Below, piece by piece: positions 25,521 to 35,124 of a stretch of 64,000 bases of DNA (positions are counted from its first letter, which is position 1; the number at the start of each line of letters is the position of its first letter). The stretch spans positions 82,584-146,583 of the forward strand of contig JAURCJ010000003.1 in the NCBI GenBank assembly GCA_030828505.1, in the 5' to 3' direction. This DNA is from Alphaproteobacteria bacterium (lineage in GTDB: Bacteria > Pseudomonadota > Alphaproteobacteria > TMED109). Position numbers and translations under genes: made by a program. The notes under the pieces are model-generated. The model was not told where the DNA came from, ran no database searches, and saw nothing but the letters and a program-made list of their open reading frames with translations.

Positions 25521-26880
25521 AATATATATATTTATCATTATATTTTTATTTTATTCATATAAATCTTATTCAAATGAGTTAAGTGAAGAAGCTTATAACT
25601 GGCTGAAAGATTTCATTTCCGTTAATACTGTTAATCCTCCAGGTAACGAAATTAATGCTGTAAATTTTTATAAAAACATTTTCATTAAAGAAAATATTGA
25701 TTTTAATGTAGCAGAATCTTCTCCTGGTAGAGGAAATATTTGGGCAAGACTAAAAGGAGGAAACAAACCTGCTCTTATATTACTGCAACATACCGATGTT
25801 GTTCCCGCTAATACAGAAAACTGGACCGTAGACCCTTTTAAACCGACTGAAAAAGATAACTATCTATATGGCAGGGGCACTTTAGATATGAAAGGAACTG
25901 GAATATCTCAGCTAGCTACTTTTGTTAACTTAAAAAGATTAGGTAAAAAATTAAATAGAGATATTATATTTCTAGCGACAGCAGATGAAGAAGCAGGAGG
26001 CAATTATGGGGTGGGATGGTTAATACAAAACTATCCTGAGATATTTAAAAATGTAGGTTTTCTTCTTAATGAAGGAGGAAGTGGTAGAATAGTTAATAAT
26101 AAATTAGTCTTTGAAATTGAATTAACTCAAAAAGTGCCCGTATGGCTTAGGTTTGAGTCTGAAGGCAAACCAGGACATGGGTCTTCTCCATATGAAAGCA
26201 GTTCTGTTACAAGATTATTAGATGGTTTACAATATCTAAAAAATAATCCTTTTCCTCCTAAAATAATCCCAAGTGTTGGAGATTATTTTCAAGGCCTATC
26301 AAAAATTGTAAGTGAAGAATATTCTGATGAATATAAAGATATAAATACATCTATAAAAAAAGAAGACTTTATAAAAGCTCTACAAAAAAGATCTCCCTTT
26401 CATCATTCTCTTACTAGAGATACATGTTCTATTACTAGATTAGGGGCATCCAATAAAATTAATGTTGTTCCTCCACTTGCATGGGCTGAAATAGATTGTA
26501 GAATATTGCCAGATCAACCCGCCGAGGAATTTATAATTAAAATCACTAAAATGATGGAACCTTTTGGAATTAAAGTAAAAAAATTAATGGCATTTACTCC
26601 AGCATCATCGTCCACTAATACAGAATTTTACAAAGTCATCAATAGTACATTATTAGATTTATACCCAGAATCGCACATCATTCCTAGAGTTACAACTGGA
26701 TTTACTGATAGTCATTTTACACGAGATATTGGTATAAATAGTTATGGGTTTAATCCAATAATAATTCCTTTAAAAGAATTTAGAAGAATACACGGGAATG
26801 ATGAAAGAGTAAATATAGATGCATTTAAAACTGGCATATATGACCATTTAAAAATTATAGAAAACTTTGTATATGACTAA
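25498..26880 (+). CDS. Exported M20-family metallopeptidase
   Basis: The 460-residue protein starts at GTG 25498 (or TTG 25510) and has a signal peptide (IYIFIIIFLFYSYKSYSNE). Zinc ligands and catalytic residues are visible: His98 and Asp100 (LLQHTDVV), Asp130 (YGRGTLDMKG), Glu164-Glu165 (TADEEAGG) and a C-terminal His in RRIHGNDERVN. It has the dimerisation domain typical of carboxypeptidase G2-like enzymes. It would cleave small peptides or N-acyl amino acids in the periplasm. Its stop overlaps the stop of the convergent TRAP binding protein gene by four bases. Confidence 0.85.
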   Translation: MQKYLKVRIYIFIIIFLFYSYKSYSNELSEEAYNWLKDFISVNTVNPPGNEINAVNFYKNIFIKENIDFNVAESSPGRGNIWARLKGGNKPALILLQHTDVVPANTENWTVDPFKPTEKDNYLYGRGTLDMKGTGISQLATFVNLKRLGKKLNRDIIFLATADEEAGGNYGVGWLIQNYPEIFKNVGFLLNEGGSGRIVNNKLVFEIELTQKVPVWLRFESEGKPGHGSSPYESSSVTRLLDGLQYLKNNPFPPKIIPSVGDYFQGLSKIVSEEYSDEYKDINTSIKKEDFIKALQKRSPFHHSLTRDTCSITRLGASNKINVVPPLAWAEIDCRILPDQPAEEFIIKITKMMEPFGIKVKKLMAFTPASSSTNTEFYKVINSTLLDLYPESHIIPRVTTGFTDSHFTRDIGINSYGFNPIIIPLKEFRRIHGNDERVNIDAFKTGIYDHLKIIENFVYD

Positions 26881-27971
26881 GAATTATTCTCATAATTAGA
26901 TCTTAAAGTCATATAACCTAACTCTGTCAACTTTGATAATTTAGTTGCTTTAGACCAATATTCAGACCAATTATCATAAACCTTCTTTGTAAACTCATTT
27001 TCTTTTGCTTTTTCAATTAAAATATCAGAAGCTGCTTTAAACATTGCATCAGTAACATCTTTAGGAAACTGTTTTAGTATAACATTATGTTTTTTTAATA
27101 AAGTATTTAAAGAATATGCATTTCCTGCTGTCATCTCAGATAACATTCTAAAAGCTTCATCACCAGCGGCATATTTTATGATATTTTGTAGGTCTTTTGG
27201 TAGATTATTATAAGCTTCTAAATTTACTGTTAACCCTAAAGCGCTTCCAGGCTCCTGAATACCTGGTGCATAATAATATTTAGCTATTTTATGAAAACCA
27301 AATGCTAAGTCATTATATGGAGCTATCCATTCTACAGCGTCTATTGCACCAGATTGCAGTGCAGGTAATAATTCACCACCAGGTAAATTTACAGGAATTG
27401 CTCCTATCCTTGATAACATCTCACCACCTAAACCAGGCATTCGCATTCTTAATCCTTTTAAATCCTCTAAACTATTTATTTCTTTTTTAAACCAGCCGCC
27501 AACATTACATCCACCAGTACCAGCAAGAAATGCTTTTAAGCCAAATTTACTATAAAGCTCATCCCATAATTCTTGCCCACCTCCAAAATAAATCCAAGAC
27601 GCATGTTCTTGTGCTGTCAATCCTCCTGGAACACATGTAAAAAAAGGCATAGCAGTATGCTTTGCCGTCCAATAATATGGAGCATCATGTCCCATTTCTG
27701 CAATTCCTTCACGAACAGCATCAAACACTTCAAATGCGGGTACTAATTCCCCTCCCCCATAAACTTTTATTTCTAACCTGCCATCTGACATCGCATAAAT
27801 AGCATCAGCAATTCTTTTAACGCCAGTACCTAAAGCAGGAAAATTTTTTGGCCAGCATGTGACCATCTTCCATTGTATTTTACCTTTTGCTATAGCAGGA
27901 GCCGATAATGTAGTTGATGCTGCTACAGTTCCAAGACCTAAAGTGTTTTTTATAAAATTTCTTCTTTTCAT
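26877..27971 (-). CDS. TRAP transporter substrate-binding protein (DctP type, TakP-like)
   Basis: The 364-residue protein has a twin-arginine-style signal (MKRRNFIKNTLGLGT, then SAPAIAKG) and DctP features: KMVTCWPKNFPALGTGVKRI, the ligand Arg in GLRMRMPGLGGEM, PGGELLPALQSGAIDAVEW. The combination resembles TakP and the lactate-binding TRAP proteins, which take 2-oxo or 2-hydroxy acids. No DctQ/DctM permease is next to it, so it must use a permease from elsewhere. It follows an lldD-like gene by 18 bases, which supports a hydroxy-acid substrate. Confidence 0.88.
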   Translation of the reverse strand: MKRRNFIKNTLGLGTVAASTTLSAPAIAKGKIQWKMVTCWPKNFPALGTGVKRIADAIYAMSDGRLEIKVYGGGELVPAFEVFDAVREGIAEMGHDAPYYWTAKHTAMPFFTCVPGGLTAQEHASWIYFGGGQELWDELYSKFGLKAFLAGTGGCNVGGWFKKEINSLEDLKGLRMRMPGLGGEMLSRIGAIPVNLPGGELLPALQSGAIDAVEWIAPYNDLAFGFHKIAKYYYAPGIQEPGSALGLTVNLEAYNNLPKDLQNIIKYAAGDEAFRMLSEMTAGNAYSLNTLLKKHNVILKQFPKDVTDAMFKAASDILIEKAKENEFTKKVYDNWSEYWSKATKLSKLTELGYMTLRSNYENNS

Positions 27972-27989
27972 TATAAACTCTCTTATCTT

Positions 27990-29165
27990 TTAATCTAATG
28001 AGTTCAAAAAGAAGTCATTACTAAAATTAACCGTTTCTTTTTTCAACTCTTTAATATTTTTTGCACATACTTGTTCCATAATATTTTCAATTTCATCTTT
28101 AATTATATAATGTGCATGAGCCGCCCCTTTAGAACCTAAAGCAGCAACTCCAATCATAAATGGCCTTCCAATCATTACAAAGTCTGCTCCTAACATCAAA
28201 CCCTTAACTACATCTTGACCTGAATAAAAACCACTATCTATTAAAATTGGAAAATCATTTCCTAAATCTTTTCTTATGCGAGGTAAGACTTGTAATGGAC
28301 TAGGTGCTAAATCTAATTGCCTACCCCCATGATTAGATAAGTAGATTGCATCAACATAATCTTTAGCTTTTAATGCGTCTCTATTATCCATTAAACCTTT
28401 CAAAACAATCGGGCCTTTCCAAATTTCTCTAACTTCTTCCAGATATTCCCAATCTAAATATCTATTCATTTGACTTCCAGCATATCCTTTTTTGACTTTT
28501 TTATTACCCTGGCTTTTTTGATACTTATCCATAGTTGCAAAATGAGGCATACCATTTTTTATAACTCCTAATGACCAAAATGGAGATATAGCAGCTTGAT
28601 ATATAGTTCTTAAATTTATTTTAGGGGGTACATAGACTCCAGCCATTCTTAAACGTTCCCGCCTGCTGGAAGCAGGAATATCGGATGTTATAACTAGAAC
28701 TTGATAACCACTATCATGAGCTCTCTTTAATAAATCATCTCTAACATCTTTATCTTGAGGAGGATATAATTGAAACCACCCTTTATTATCAAGGTATTTA
28801 CCTACACTCTCAATAGAAGCACACGCAACAGTTGATAAAGTGTATGGTATATTAACTCTATTCGCGAGCTTAGCTAAAGAAATTTCAGCGCCAGGCCATA
28901 TTAAACTTGTCATTCCTACCGGAGCAATTCCAAAAGGAGCATCATATTCCTTATCCAATATCTTTGTTTTTAGATTAGCTTCTACTGTACCTTTTAAATA
29001 CCTTGGAGTTAAAAATATATTTTTTAGAATTTCCTGATTATGATCCATAGCTCTGTCATAACCAGTTCCAGAAAATAAATACTCAGCAGCAAAATGGGGA
29101 ATTCTTTTAAGTGCTCTTTTTTTCATATCTGCTATTCTTGGGTATTTATCAGCTAAAGTCGTCAA
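27990..29165 (-). CDS. lldD: FMN-dependent 2-hydroxy acid dehydrogenase (lactate dehydrogenase-like)
   Basis: The 391-residue flavoenzyme oxidises an L-2-hydroxy acid to the 2-oxo acid. The active-site stretch AIYLSNHGGRQLD (His base and Arg), the FMN-binding APVGMTSLIWPGAE, TSDIPASSRRERLR and LIDSGFYSGQDVVKGL are all present. It sits between a threonine dehydratase gene (17 bases) and the TRAP binding protein gene (18 bases). Whether the substrate is lactate, glycolate or mandelate cannot be settled by eye. Confidence 0.9.
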   Translation of the reverse strand: MTTLADKYPRIADMKKRALKRIPHFAAEYLFSGTGYDRAMDHNQEILKNIFLTPRYLKGTVEANLKTKILDKEYDAPFGIAPVGMTSLIWPGAEISLAKLANRVNIPYTLSTVACASIESVGKYLDNKGWFQLYPPQDKDVRDDLLKRAHDSGYQVLVITSDIPASSRRERLRMAGVYVPPKINLRTIYQAAISPFWSLGVIKNGMPHFATMDKYQKSQGNKKVKKGYAGSQMNRYLDWEYLEEVREIWKGPIVLKGLMDNRDALKAKDYVDAIYLSNHGGRQLDLAPSPLQVLPRIRKDLGNDFPILIDSGFYSGQDVVKGLMLGADFVMIGRPFMIGVAALGSKGAAHAHYIIKDEIENIMEQVCAKNIKELKKETVNFSNDFFLNSLD

Positions 29166-29182
29166 CTTAATAACTCCTCGAA

Positions 29183-30394
29183 TTACTTAGTATTCTTAAC
29201 AATGACAGAATAACCTAATAATTCTATCTTTTTAATAATATTTTTTGCATGATCCTGGTTTTTTGTTTCTAAGGTTATCTCTAGTCGTGCAGAACTTACT
29301 GATAAATCTAAGGCAAATCGGCTATGTTCAACTCCTAAAATATTAACTTTTTCGTCTGCACATAATTTAGAAATAGCTCCTAATTGACCAGGTTTATCAG
29401 CCATAGCAATAGACAAAGTTATTATTTGTCCCTTTCTAACCAAGTCTCTCATTAATATTGATGACAATACTCTTGAATCAATATTACCTCCACAAACAAA
29501 TATTCCAATATTTTTATCTTTAAATTTATCTTTATTCTGTAAAATAGCTGCTAAACCTGCTGCACCTGCTCCTTCAGATAGAATCTTATCTTTCAATAAA
29601 AATGTAGAAACAGCTTCTTCAATAGAAACTTCAGATACTGTTATTACTTCATTAACATTATCTTTAATTATTGATAAAGGTATATCTCCAATTTTAGATA
29701 CCGCTATTCCTTCAGCTAAAGTCATTCCTCCACATATATGGTTAGTGTCATTATAAAGATTATATAAAGAGGGAAACATTTCTGTTTCAACTCCTATAAT
29801 TTCTATATTTTTATTTAAATATTTAGCAATTAATGAGCATCCAGCAATTAAACCTCCTCCGCCAACTGGAATTAATAAAACATCTATATGAGGATGATCC
29901 TTTAAAAATTCTAAAGCAAGGGTTCCTTGTCCGGCTAGTACTAACTCATCGTTAAATGGATGAATTTTAGTATAAGTATATTTTTTTACTAAATTATCTA
30001 CATATTCTTCCGACTCATTTAAATTTTCACCATGTATAATTACCTCAGCACCTAAATCCGACGTTTTTCTAATTTTATCAAAAGGTGTATTATCTGGCAT
30101 TACAATAATTGACTTAATGCCAAGCATTTTTGAACTGTATGCAACACCTTGTGAATGGTTACCTGCTGACATAGCAATGACACCATTATTTTTTTCATGT
30201 GTACCTAAAGATAATAGTTTATTAAGTGCACCTCTTATTTTAAATGAACCAGTATGTTGTTTATTTTCATATTTAACTGTCACATTACAACCAGTAATTT
30301 CTGACAAAATACTTGAATAGCATGACTCAGTTTTTATTATTGTGTTTTTAATTAGTCCATATGCATTAGATACATCACTATGGCTTACAGTCAT
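29183..30394 (-). CDS. ilvA: Threonine ammonia-lyase with ACT domain
   Basis: The 403-residue PLP enzyme has Lys52 in HTGSFKIRGALNKL, the SAGNHSQGVAY phosphate-site motif, the glycine loop PVGGGGLIAG and a C-terminal ACT-like domain (about 325-400). This is the short, TdcB-like form. It turns threonine or serine into 2-oxobutyrate or pyruvate. It leads an operon with a 2-hydroxy acid dehydrogenase and a 2-oxo-acid-type TRAP binding protein, all of which produce or take up 2-oxo acids. Confidence 0.9.
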   Translation of the reverse strand: MTVSHSDVSNAYGLIKNTIIKTESCYSSILSEITGCNVTVKYENKQHTGSFKIRGALNKLLSLGTHEKNNGVIAMSAGNHSQGVAYSSKMLGIKSIIVMPDNTPFDKIRKTSDLGAEVIIHGENLNESEEYVDNLVKKYTYTKIHPFNDELVLAGQGTLALEFLKDHPHIDVLLIPVGGGGLIAGCSLIAKYLNKNIEIIGVETEMFPSLYNLYNDTNHICGGMTLAEGIAVSKIGDIPLSIIKDNVNEVITVSEVSIEEAVSTFLLKDKILSEGAGAAGLAAILQNKDKFKDKNIGIFVCGGNIDSRVLSSILMRDLVRKGQIITLSIAMADKPGQLGAISKLCADEKVNILGVEHSRFALDLSVSSARLEITLETKNQDHAKNIIKKIELLGYSVIVKNTK

Positions 30395-30450
30395 AGAAAA
30401 TTTTTCCTTAAAAATTTAATATTAAATTTAATTAATTATATGTTTAAAAT

Positions 30451-30630
30451 TTAATGATCATCATGATTATGATCACTTGATTTATTATCTTCATCAGAAT
30501 CATCATTACTATCAGAATTATTAGTAGCAGTTTGAGCAGATTTGGGAGTTGGAGTACCTGTAATCCCTGCGTGTGCAGAATATAAATTAAAACATATACT
30601 AAAAATAAAAATTAACTGTATTAACTTCAT
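30451..30630 (-). CDS. 59-residue secreted peptide with His/Asp-rich tail
   Basis: The ATG at 30630 is preceded by a strong TTGGAG ribosome site eight bases away. The product has a signal peptide (MKLIQLIFIFSICFNLYSAHA) and a mature part of about 38 residues that ends in an acidic, His-rich stretch (NNSDSNDDSDEDNKSSDHNHDDH). The tail closely resembles the end of the PCuAC chaperone at 7966-8415 (NKSSHNHDH). It may bind copper, zinc or another metal in the periplasm. It lies between the threonine dehydratase operon and pdxA with no close partner. Confidence 0.65.
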   Translation of the reverse strand: MKLIQLIFIFSICFNLYSAHAGITGTPTPKSAQTATNNSDSNDDSDEDNKSSDHNHDDH

Positions 30631-30855
30631 AACTAAACTCCAAAATTAAATTAAATATTAATTATATTTTTTAAGTAATTGATTTATAATAATATATTAA
30701 TAAACATTATAAAAAATAATATAATTTCTTTATATTTATAATTAATACTTTAATAAAAGTAAACTAATACTAAGTTTCAATAGTATATTATATACTTCTA
30801 AATCTGTATTTGTTAGTAGTAGGATATTTAAATAAAATTATAATTGGAAAAATTT

Positions 30856-31848
30856 ATGTCTTTACCAATAATAGGAATTACCATGGGAGACCCCGCTGGT
30901 ATAGGTCCTGAAATTATAGTTAAGTCATTCATTGATAATAAACTATATGCTAATTTTGCATTATTAGTAATTGGTGACTCTAACTGCCTGGAACAAGAAA
31001 TAAAAAAAAATAACTTAATTTTAGATGTAAATATTTGCTCCAGTATAGATGATATAAAAATTAGCAGTAAAAATATTATTAATTGTTTAAATGTTGGAAA
31101 TAAAATAAATCATGTAAAATACGGTTTTAATTCTGATATATATGGTGAAGCATCCTATCAATATATATGTGAAGCGGTAAATTTAGCTTTATTAGGCAAA
31201 ATTGATGCTATTTGTACAGCTCCTATAAGTAAAAAAGCTCTTCATATGGCAGGATATAATTTTCCTGGACATACTGAACTTTTAGCACACTTAACGAACA
31301 CAAAAGAAGTATCATTAATGCTTTCTACCCCAAAAATGAACGTAATTCATGTAACAGCACATTTAGGACTAATTGAAGCTATAGAAAATATTAATTCAGA
31401 TTTAGTTTTTAGAACCATAGAAAGAGGAAGAAATATAACGAAGCAATTAATTAATAATGAACCAAAAATAGGAGTATGCGCGATTAATCCTCATGCAGGT
31501 GAAGATGGCTTATTTGGAAACGATGAAGAAGAAAAAAAAATATTACCCGCAATCAATAAAGCCTTAAGTTTTAATTGGAATATAAAAGGTCCTCTTCCTG
31601 CTGATAGTTTGTTTTATCAGGCTGGTCTAAAAAAGTTTGACTTAGTTGTAGCTATGTATCACGACCAAGGTCATGGACCAGTAAAAGTTATGGGTATTGA
31701 TGAGGGAATAAATATTACTGTAGGCCTTCCATTAATTAGAACTTCTGTAGACCATGGAACTGCTTATGATATTGCAGGAAAAGGTATTGCAAAGGAAGTT
31801 AATATGCAAAATGCTATTACTAAGGCTTATAATTTAATAAAAAAATAA
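30856..31848 (+). CDS. pdxA: 4-hydroxythreonine-4-phosphate dehydrogenase
   Basis: The enzyme (330 residues from the ATG at 30856) works in pyridoxal phosphate synthesis. Family motifs are GITMGDPAGIGPEI, the metal-binding histidines in FPGHTE, HVTAHLGL and MYHDQGHGP, and the C-terminal GTAYDIAGKG. An upstream TTG at 30844 is in frame, but the ATG is better placed behind GGAAAA and matches relatives. It stands alone rather than with ksgA and surA as in many proteobacteria. Confidence 0.93.
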   Translation: MSLPIIGITMGDPAGIGPEIIVKSFIDNKLYANFALLVIGDSNCLEQEIKKNNLILDVNICSSIDDIKISSKNIINCLNVGNKINHVKYGFNSDIYGEASYQYICEAVNLALLGKIDAICTAPISKKALHMAGYNFPGHTELLAHLTNTKEVSLMLSTPKMNVIHVTAHLGLIEAIENINSDLVFRTIERGRNITKQLINNEPKIGVCAINPHAGEDGLFGNDEEEKKILPAINKALSFNWNIKGPLPADSLFYQAGLKKFDLVVAMYHDQGHGPVKVMGIDEGINITVGLPLIRTSVDHGTAYDIAGKGIAKEVNMQNAITKAYNLIKK

Positions 31849-31990
31849 ATATATTTTTTTAAAGATAAAACTAACATTTTATAAATCTAAATTTTTCTTT
31901 TTTACAACTATCAAAAATTTATTATTAAATAAATTTTAAATTATATATAATTATAAGAAGTTTAAAAACAAAAGAATTTGCCATTTATAG

Positions 31991-32068
<78 letters not shown>

Positions 32069-32128
32069 AATATACCTACTGTATATATATTCATACAACT
32101 ATATACAACCTATTTAATAAAAAAATTA

Positions 32129-32204
32129 TGGTGGGCGATGACGGGATCGAACCGCCGACCTACTCGGTGTAAACGAGTCGCTCTCCCAGCTGAGCTAATC
32201 GCCC
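32129..32204 (-). tRNA. tRNA-Val (TAC)
   Basis: A complete cloverleaf on the minus strand from GGGCGAT to ATCGCCC, A discriminator and encoded CCA; the anticodon stem CTCGT/ACGAG-like arms frame a loop with anticodon TAC. It lies 60 bases upstream of tRNA-Asp on the same strand, probably one transcript. Confidence 0.95.
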
Positions 32205-32232
32205 TTTAAATAAGGTACTAACATAAAAATTA

Positions 32233-32256
32233 CCGGCTTTAAAACACTAAAGCCGG
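32233..32256 (-). terminator. Intrinsic terminator after hup
   Basis: A 9-base stem CCGGCTTTA/TAAAGCCGG with a 6-base loop follows the hup stop codon, and the minus strand continues with a TAATTTTTA run. It is one of the few GC-rich hairpins in the window. Confidence 0.85.
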
Positions 32257-32277
32257 CAAGATTATTAATAGACTTTC

Positions 32278-32553
32278 TTACTTATTAACTGATTCTTTTA
32301 AACTTTTTCCTGGACGGAATTTAGGTTGTTTAGAAGCAGCTATTTGAATAGTTTCTCCTGTTCTAGGATTTCTTCCAGTAGTAGCTTTTCTATTAGCAAC
32401 CATAAATGTTCCAAAACCTACTAAACGTACTTCACCACCAGAAGATAATTCACCACTTATAGATCCAAATACAGCTTCAACTGCATCTGAAGCTTGTGTT
32501 TTAGAAATTCCAGCTGAAGATGCTACTGCACCAATTAATTCATTCTTATTCAT
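32278..32553 (-). CDS. hup: HU-family DNA-binding protein
   Basis: The 91-residue nucleoid protein has the HU signature: MNKNELIGAVASSAGISKTQ, GEVRLVGFGTFMVANRKA and the DNA-binding arm GRNPRTGETIQIAASK with the intercalating Pro. It follows lon by about 80 bases on the same strand, the usual alphaproteobacterial order. It bends and compacts DNA, probably as a homodimer. Confidence 0.95.
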   Translation of the reverse strand: MNKNELIGAVASSAGISKTQASDAVEAVFGSISGELSSGGEVRLVGFGTFMVANRKATTGRNPRTGETIQIAASKQPKFRPGKSLKESVNK

Positions 32554-32634
32554 AAAGCCCCCTTGTGATAATGTTAAATATTATAATCTCTATTATTTAA
32601 TAGACTTTATTATTAAAAGTCAAAATAAATTATA

Positions 32635-35043
32635 TTAATGTTTTACTATGTTTTCTTGAGTAGTTCTACCATTATTTTGACTATTTTTTATGAATTCAGC
32701 TTCGTCCCATTTTATTGGTAAAGGTTTATCTTCTAATGAGTGTTCTATAACCTCATCTAAATGACTAACTAAAACTATTTCAATATTATTTTTTATTTCT
32801 TCATCCACTTCCTTGAGATCTTTTTTGTTATCAATAGGTATTAGAACCTTTTTTATGCCTCCCCTTGATGCAGCTAAGAGCTTTTCTTTTAAACCTCCTA
32901 TAGGCATTATTCTTCCTCTTAAGGAAATTTCTCCTGTCATTGCCACATCACATCTTACAGGAATACCCGTTAATACAGATATCATTGATATAGCAATCGC
33001 AGCTCCAGCAGATGGGCCATCCTTCGGTGTAGCTCCCTCTGGTACATGAACATGAATATCTTTCCTTTCAAATAAAGGAGGTTCTATACCGAAATCTACA
33101 GCTCTAGATCTCACATAACTTGTAGCAGCTTGAACTGACTCCTTCATAACATCTCCTAATTGGCCTGTAATTTGTTGTCTACCTTTACCTGTCATAGTTA
33201 CTGCTTCGATAGATAACAAATCACCACCAAAATCCGTATAAGCTAAACCAGTTGTGATTCCTAATAAATTTTCTTTATCTGCTAAACCATGCTTAAATTT
33301 TCTAATACCAGCATATTCTTCCAGATTATTTGGCGTAATCTCTACTTTTGCAATATCCCCTTTAACTATCTTCTTAATAGCTTTTCTACATAATGATGCC
33401 AGCTCTCTTTCAAGCCCTCTAACACCAGCTTCTCTCGTATAATATTTTATTAAATCTCCCAGGGCTTCGTCTGTAATTGACCACTCTTCTTTCTTTAATC
33501 CATTTCTATCAAGTTGCTTTGTAATCAAATGTCTTTTAGCTATTTCTATTTTTTCATTTTCTAGATAACCAGATAAGTTAATAATTTCCATTCTATCTAA
33601 AAGAGGTCTAGGCATATTTAGGGAATTAGCTGTTGTAACAAACATTACATCTGACAAATCATAATCTAAATCTAAATAATGGTCGTTAAAAGTACTATTT
33701 TGTTCAGGATCTAGAACCTCTAATAATGCAGAAGCAGGATCTCCTCTCCAATCAGAACCTATTTTGTCAATTTCATCTAGCAGAAATAAAGGATTTGATG
33801 ACTTACCTTTTTTTAAACTTTGTATAATTTTTCCTGGCATTGAACCAATGTAAGTCCTTCTGTGCCCTCTTATTTCGGATTCATCACGAACTCCTCCTAA
33901 TGATATCCTAACAAATTTTCTTCCCGTAGCTCTAGCTAAGGATTTACCTAAAGATGTTTTTCCCACACCTGGAGCACCAACAAGACAAATTATAGGTCCC
34001 TTGAGTTTTTTAGTTCGACTTTGAACGGCAAGATATTCAATTATTCTATCTTTAACCTTTTCTAAACCAAAGTGATCTTCATTAAGAATATCCTCTGCTT
34101 GGTTTAAATCATATTTTACTTTTGTATACTTTTTCCATGGTATTGAAGTTAACCAATCTAAATAATTTCTTACTACGGAAGATTCTGCAGAAGTAGGCCC
34201 CATTCCTTTAAGTTTTTTAAGTTCAGAATTCGCCTTGGCCTTTGCTTCTTTGGTTAATTTTAATTTACTTATTTTTTCTTCAAATTCTGTAATTTCATCT
34301 TTACTGTCATCCTCTTCAGATAATTCTTTCTGAATTGCTTTCATTTGTTCATTTAAATAATATTCTTTCTGTGTTTTTTCCATAGAACGTTTAACTCTGT
34401 TTCTTATTTTTTTCTCCACTTTTATGACGGATAGGTCATTTTCAATATATTCAAGAACCTTTTCCATCCTAATTGCAGCAGATAATTGCTCAAGCAATTC
34501 TTGCTTTTCAGATAATGAAATATTTAAATGAGATGCTATAAAATCTGACATTCTAGATATGTTATTTATCTCAGAAATAGTACTTATAGTATCTGAAGTT
34601 ATTTTTTTATTTAGCTTTGTATAAGCTTCAAATTGTTCTGATGCAGTTCTTAATAAAGCTTTCTCTTCTATAGAATTAACTTCATTATCTTCTTTTACAA
34701 GGCTATAATTGGCTTTTAAATAATCTTCAGCATTTAAGAAATCTTTAATATTAACTCTTTTTCCACCTTCAATTAATACTTTAACAGTACCATCAGGTAA
34801 TCTTAATAGTTGAAGAATTTTACCTAAAGACCCAATATTATAAACATCTTTAAATTCAGGATTATCAACTATAGAATCTCTTTGTGTAACTAATATAATC
34901 TCCTTATCAGTATTCATTGCATTTTCAAGTGCCTTGACAGACTTATCTCTTCCTACAAATAATGGAGCAACCATTCCAGGGAAAACGACGATATCTCTTA
35001 AGGGGATAAGAGGCAAAATATTAGAATTAGTTTCTTCAATCAT
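32635..35043 (-). CDS. lon: ATP-dependent protease Lon
   Basis: The 802-residue protease has an N-terminal substrate domain (LPLIPLRDIVVFPGMVAPLFV), a coiled region, the AAA+ module with Walker A GAPGVGKTSLG and Walker B FLLDEIDKIG, and a C-terminal domain with the Ser-Lys dyad (catalytic Ser in PKDGPSAGAAIA, Lys in GGLKEKLLAA). It degrades damaged and regulatory proteins. It lies downstream of clpX and upstream of hup. Confidence 0.97.
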   Translation of the reverse strand: MIEETNSNILPLIPLRDIVVFPGMVAPLFVGRDKSVKALENAMNTDKEIILVTQRDSIVDNPEFKDVYNIGSLGKILQLLRLPDGTVKVLIEGGKRVNIKDFLNAEDYLKANYSLVKEDNEVNSIEEKALLRTASEQFEAYTKLNKKITSDTISTISEINNISRMSDFIASHLNISLSEKQELLEQLSAAIRMEKVLEYIENDLSVIKVEKKIRNRVKRSMEKTQKEYYLNEQMKAIQKELSEEDDSKDEITEFEEKISKLKLTKEAKAKANSELKKLKGMGPTSAESSVVRNYLDWLTSIPWKKYTKVKYDLNQAEDILNEDHFGLEKVKDRIIEYLAVQSRTKKLKGPIICLVGAPGVGKTSLGKSLARATGRKFVRISLGGVRDESEIRGHRRTYIGSMPGKIIQSLKKGKSSNPLFLLDEIDKIGSDWRGDPASALLEVLDPEQNSTFNDHYLDLDYDLSDVMFVTTANSLNMPRPLLDRMEIINLSGYLENEKIEIAKRHLITKQLDRNGLKKEEWSITDEALGDLIKYYTREAGVRGLERELASLCRKAIKKIVKGDIAKVEITPNNLEEYAGIRKFKHGLADKENLLGITTGLAYTDFGGDLLSIEAVTMTGKGRQQITGQLGDVMKESVQAATSYVRSRAVDFGIEPPLFERKDIHVHVPEGATPKDGPSAGAAIAISMISVLTGIPVRCDVAMTGEISLRGRIMPIGGLKEKLLAASRGGIKKVLIPIDNKKDLKEVDEEIKNNIEIVLVSHLDEVIEHSLEDKPLPIKWDEAEFIKNSQNNGRTTQENIVKH

Positions 35044-35124
35044 AGCTTTGCTCCAATTTAAATAATATATTTATTATACTTTAATGTTGGGTATATAGAT
35101 GTAAATTTCAAGTATAAAGTTAAC

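Noticed and set aside
32603..32621. Hairpin GACTTT/AAAGTC downstream of lon
   Set aside because: The stem has only six base pairs and no T run follows, so it is not convincing as a terminator.
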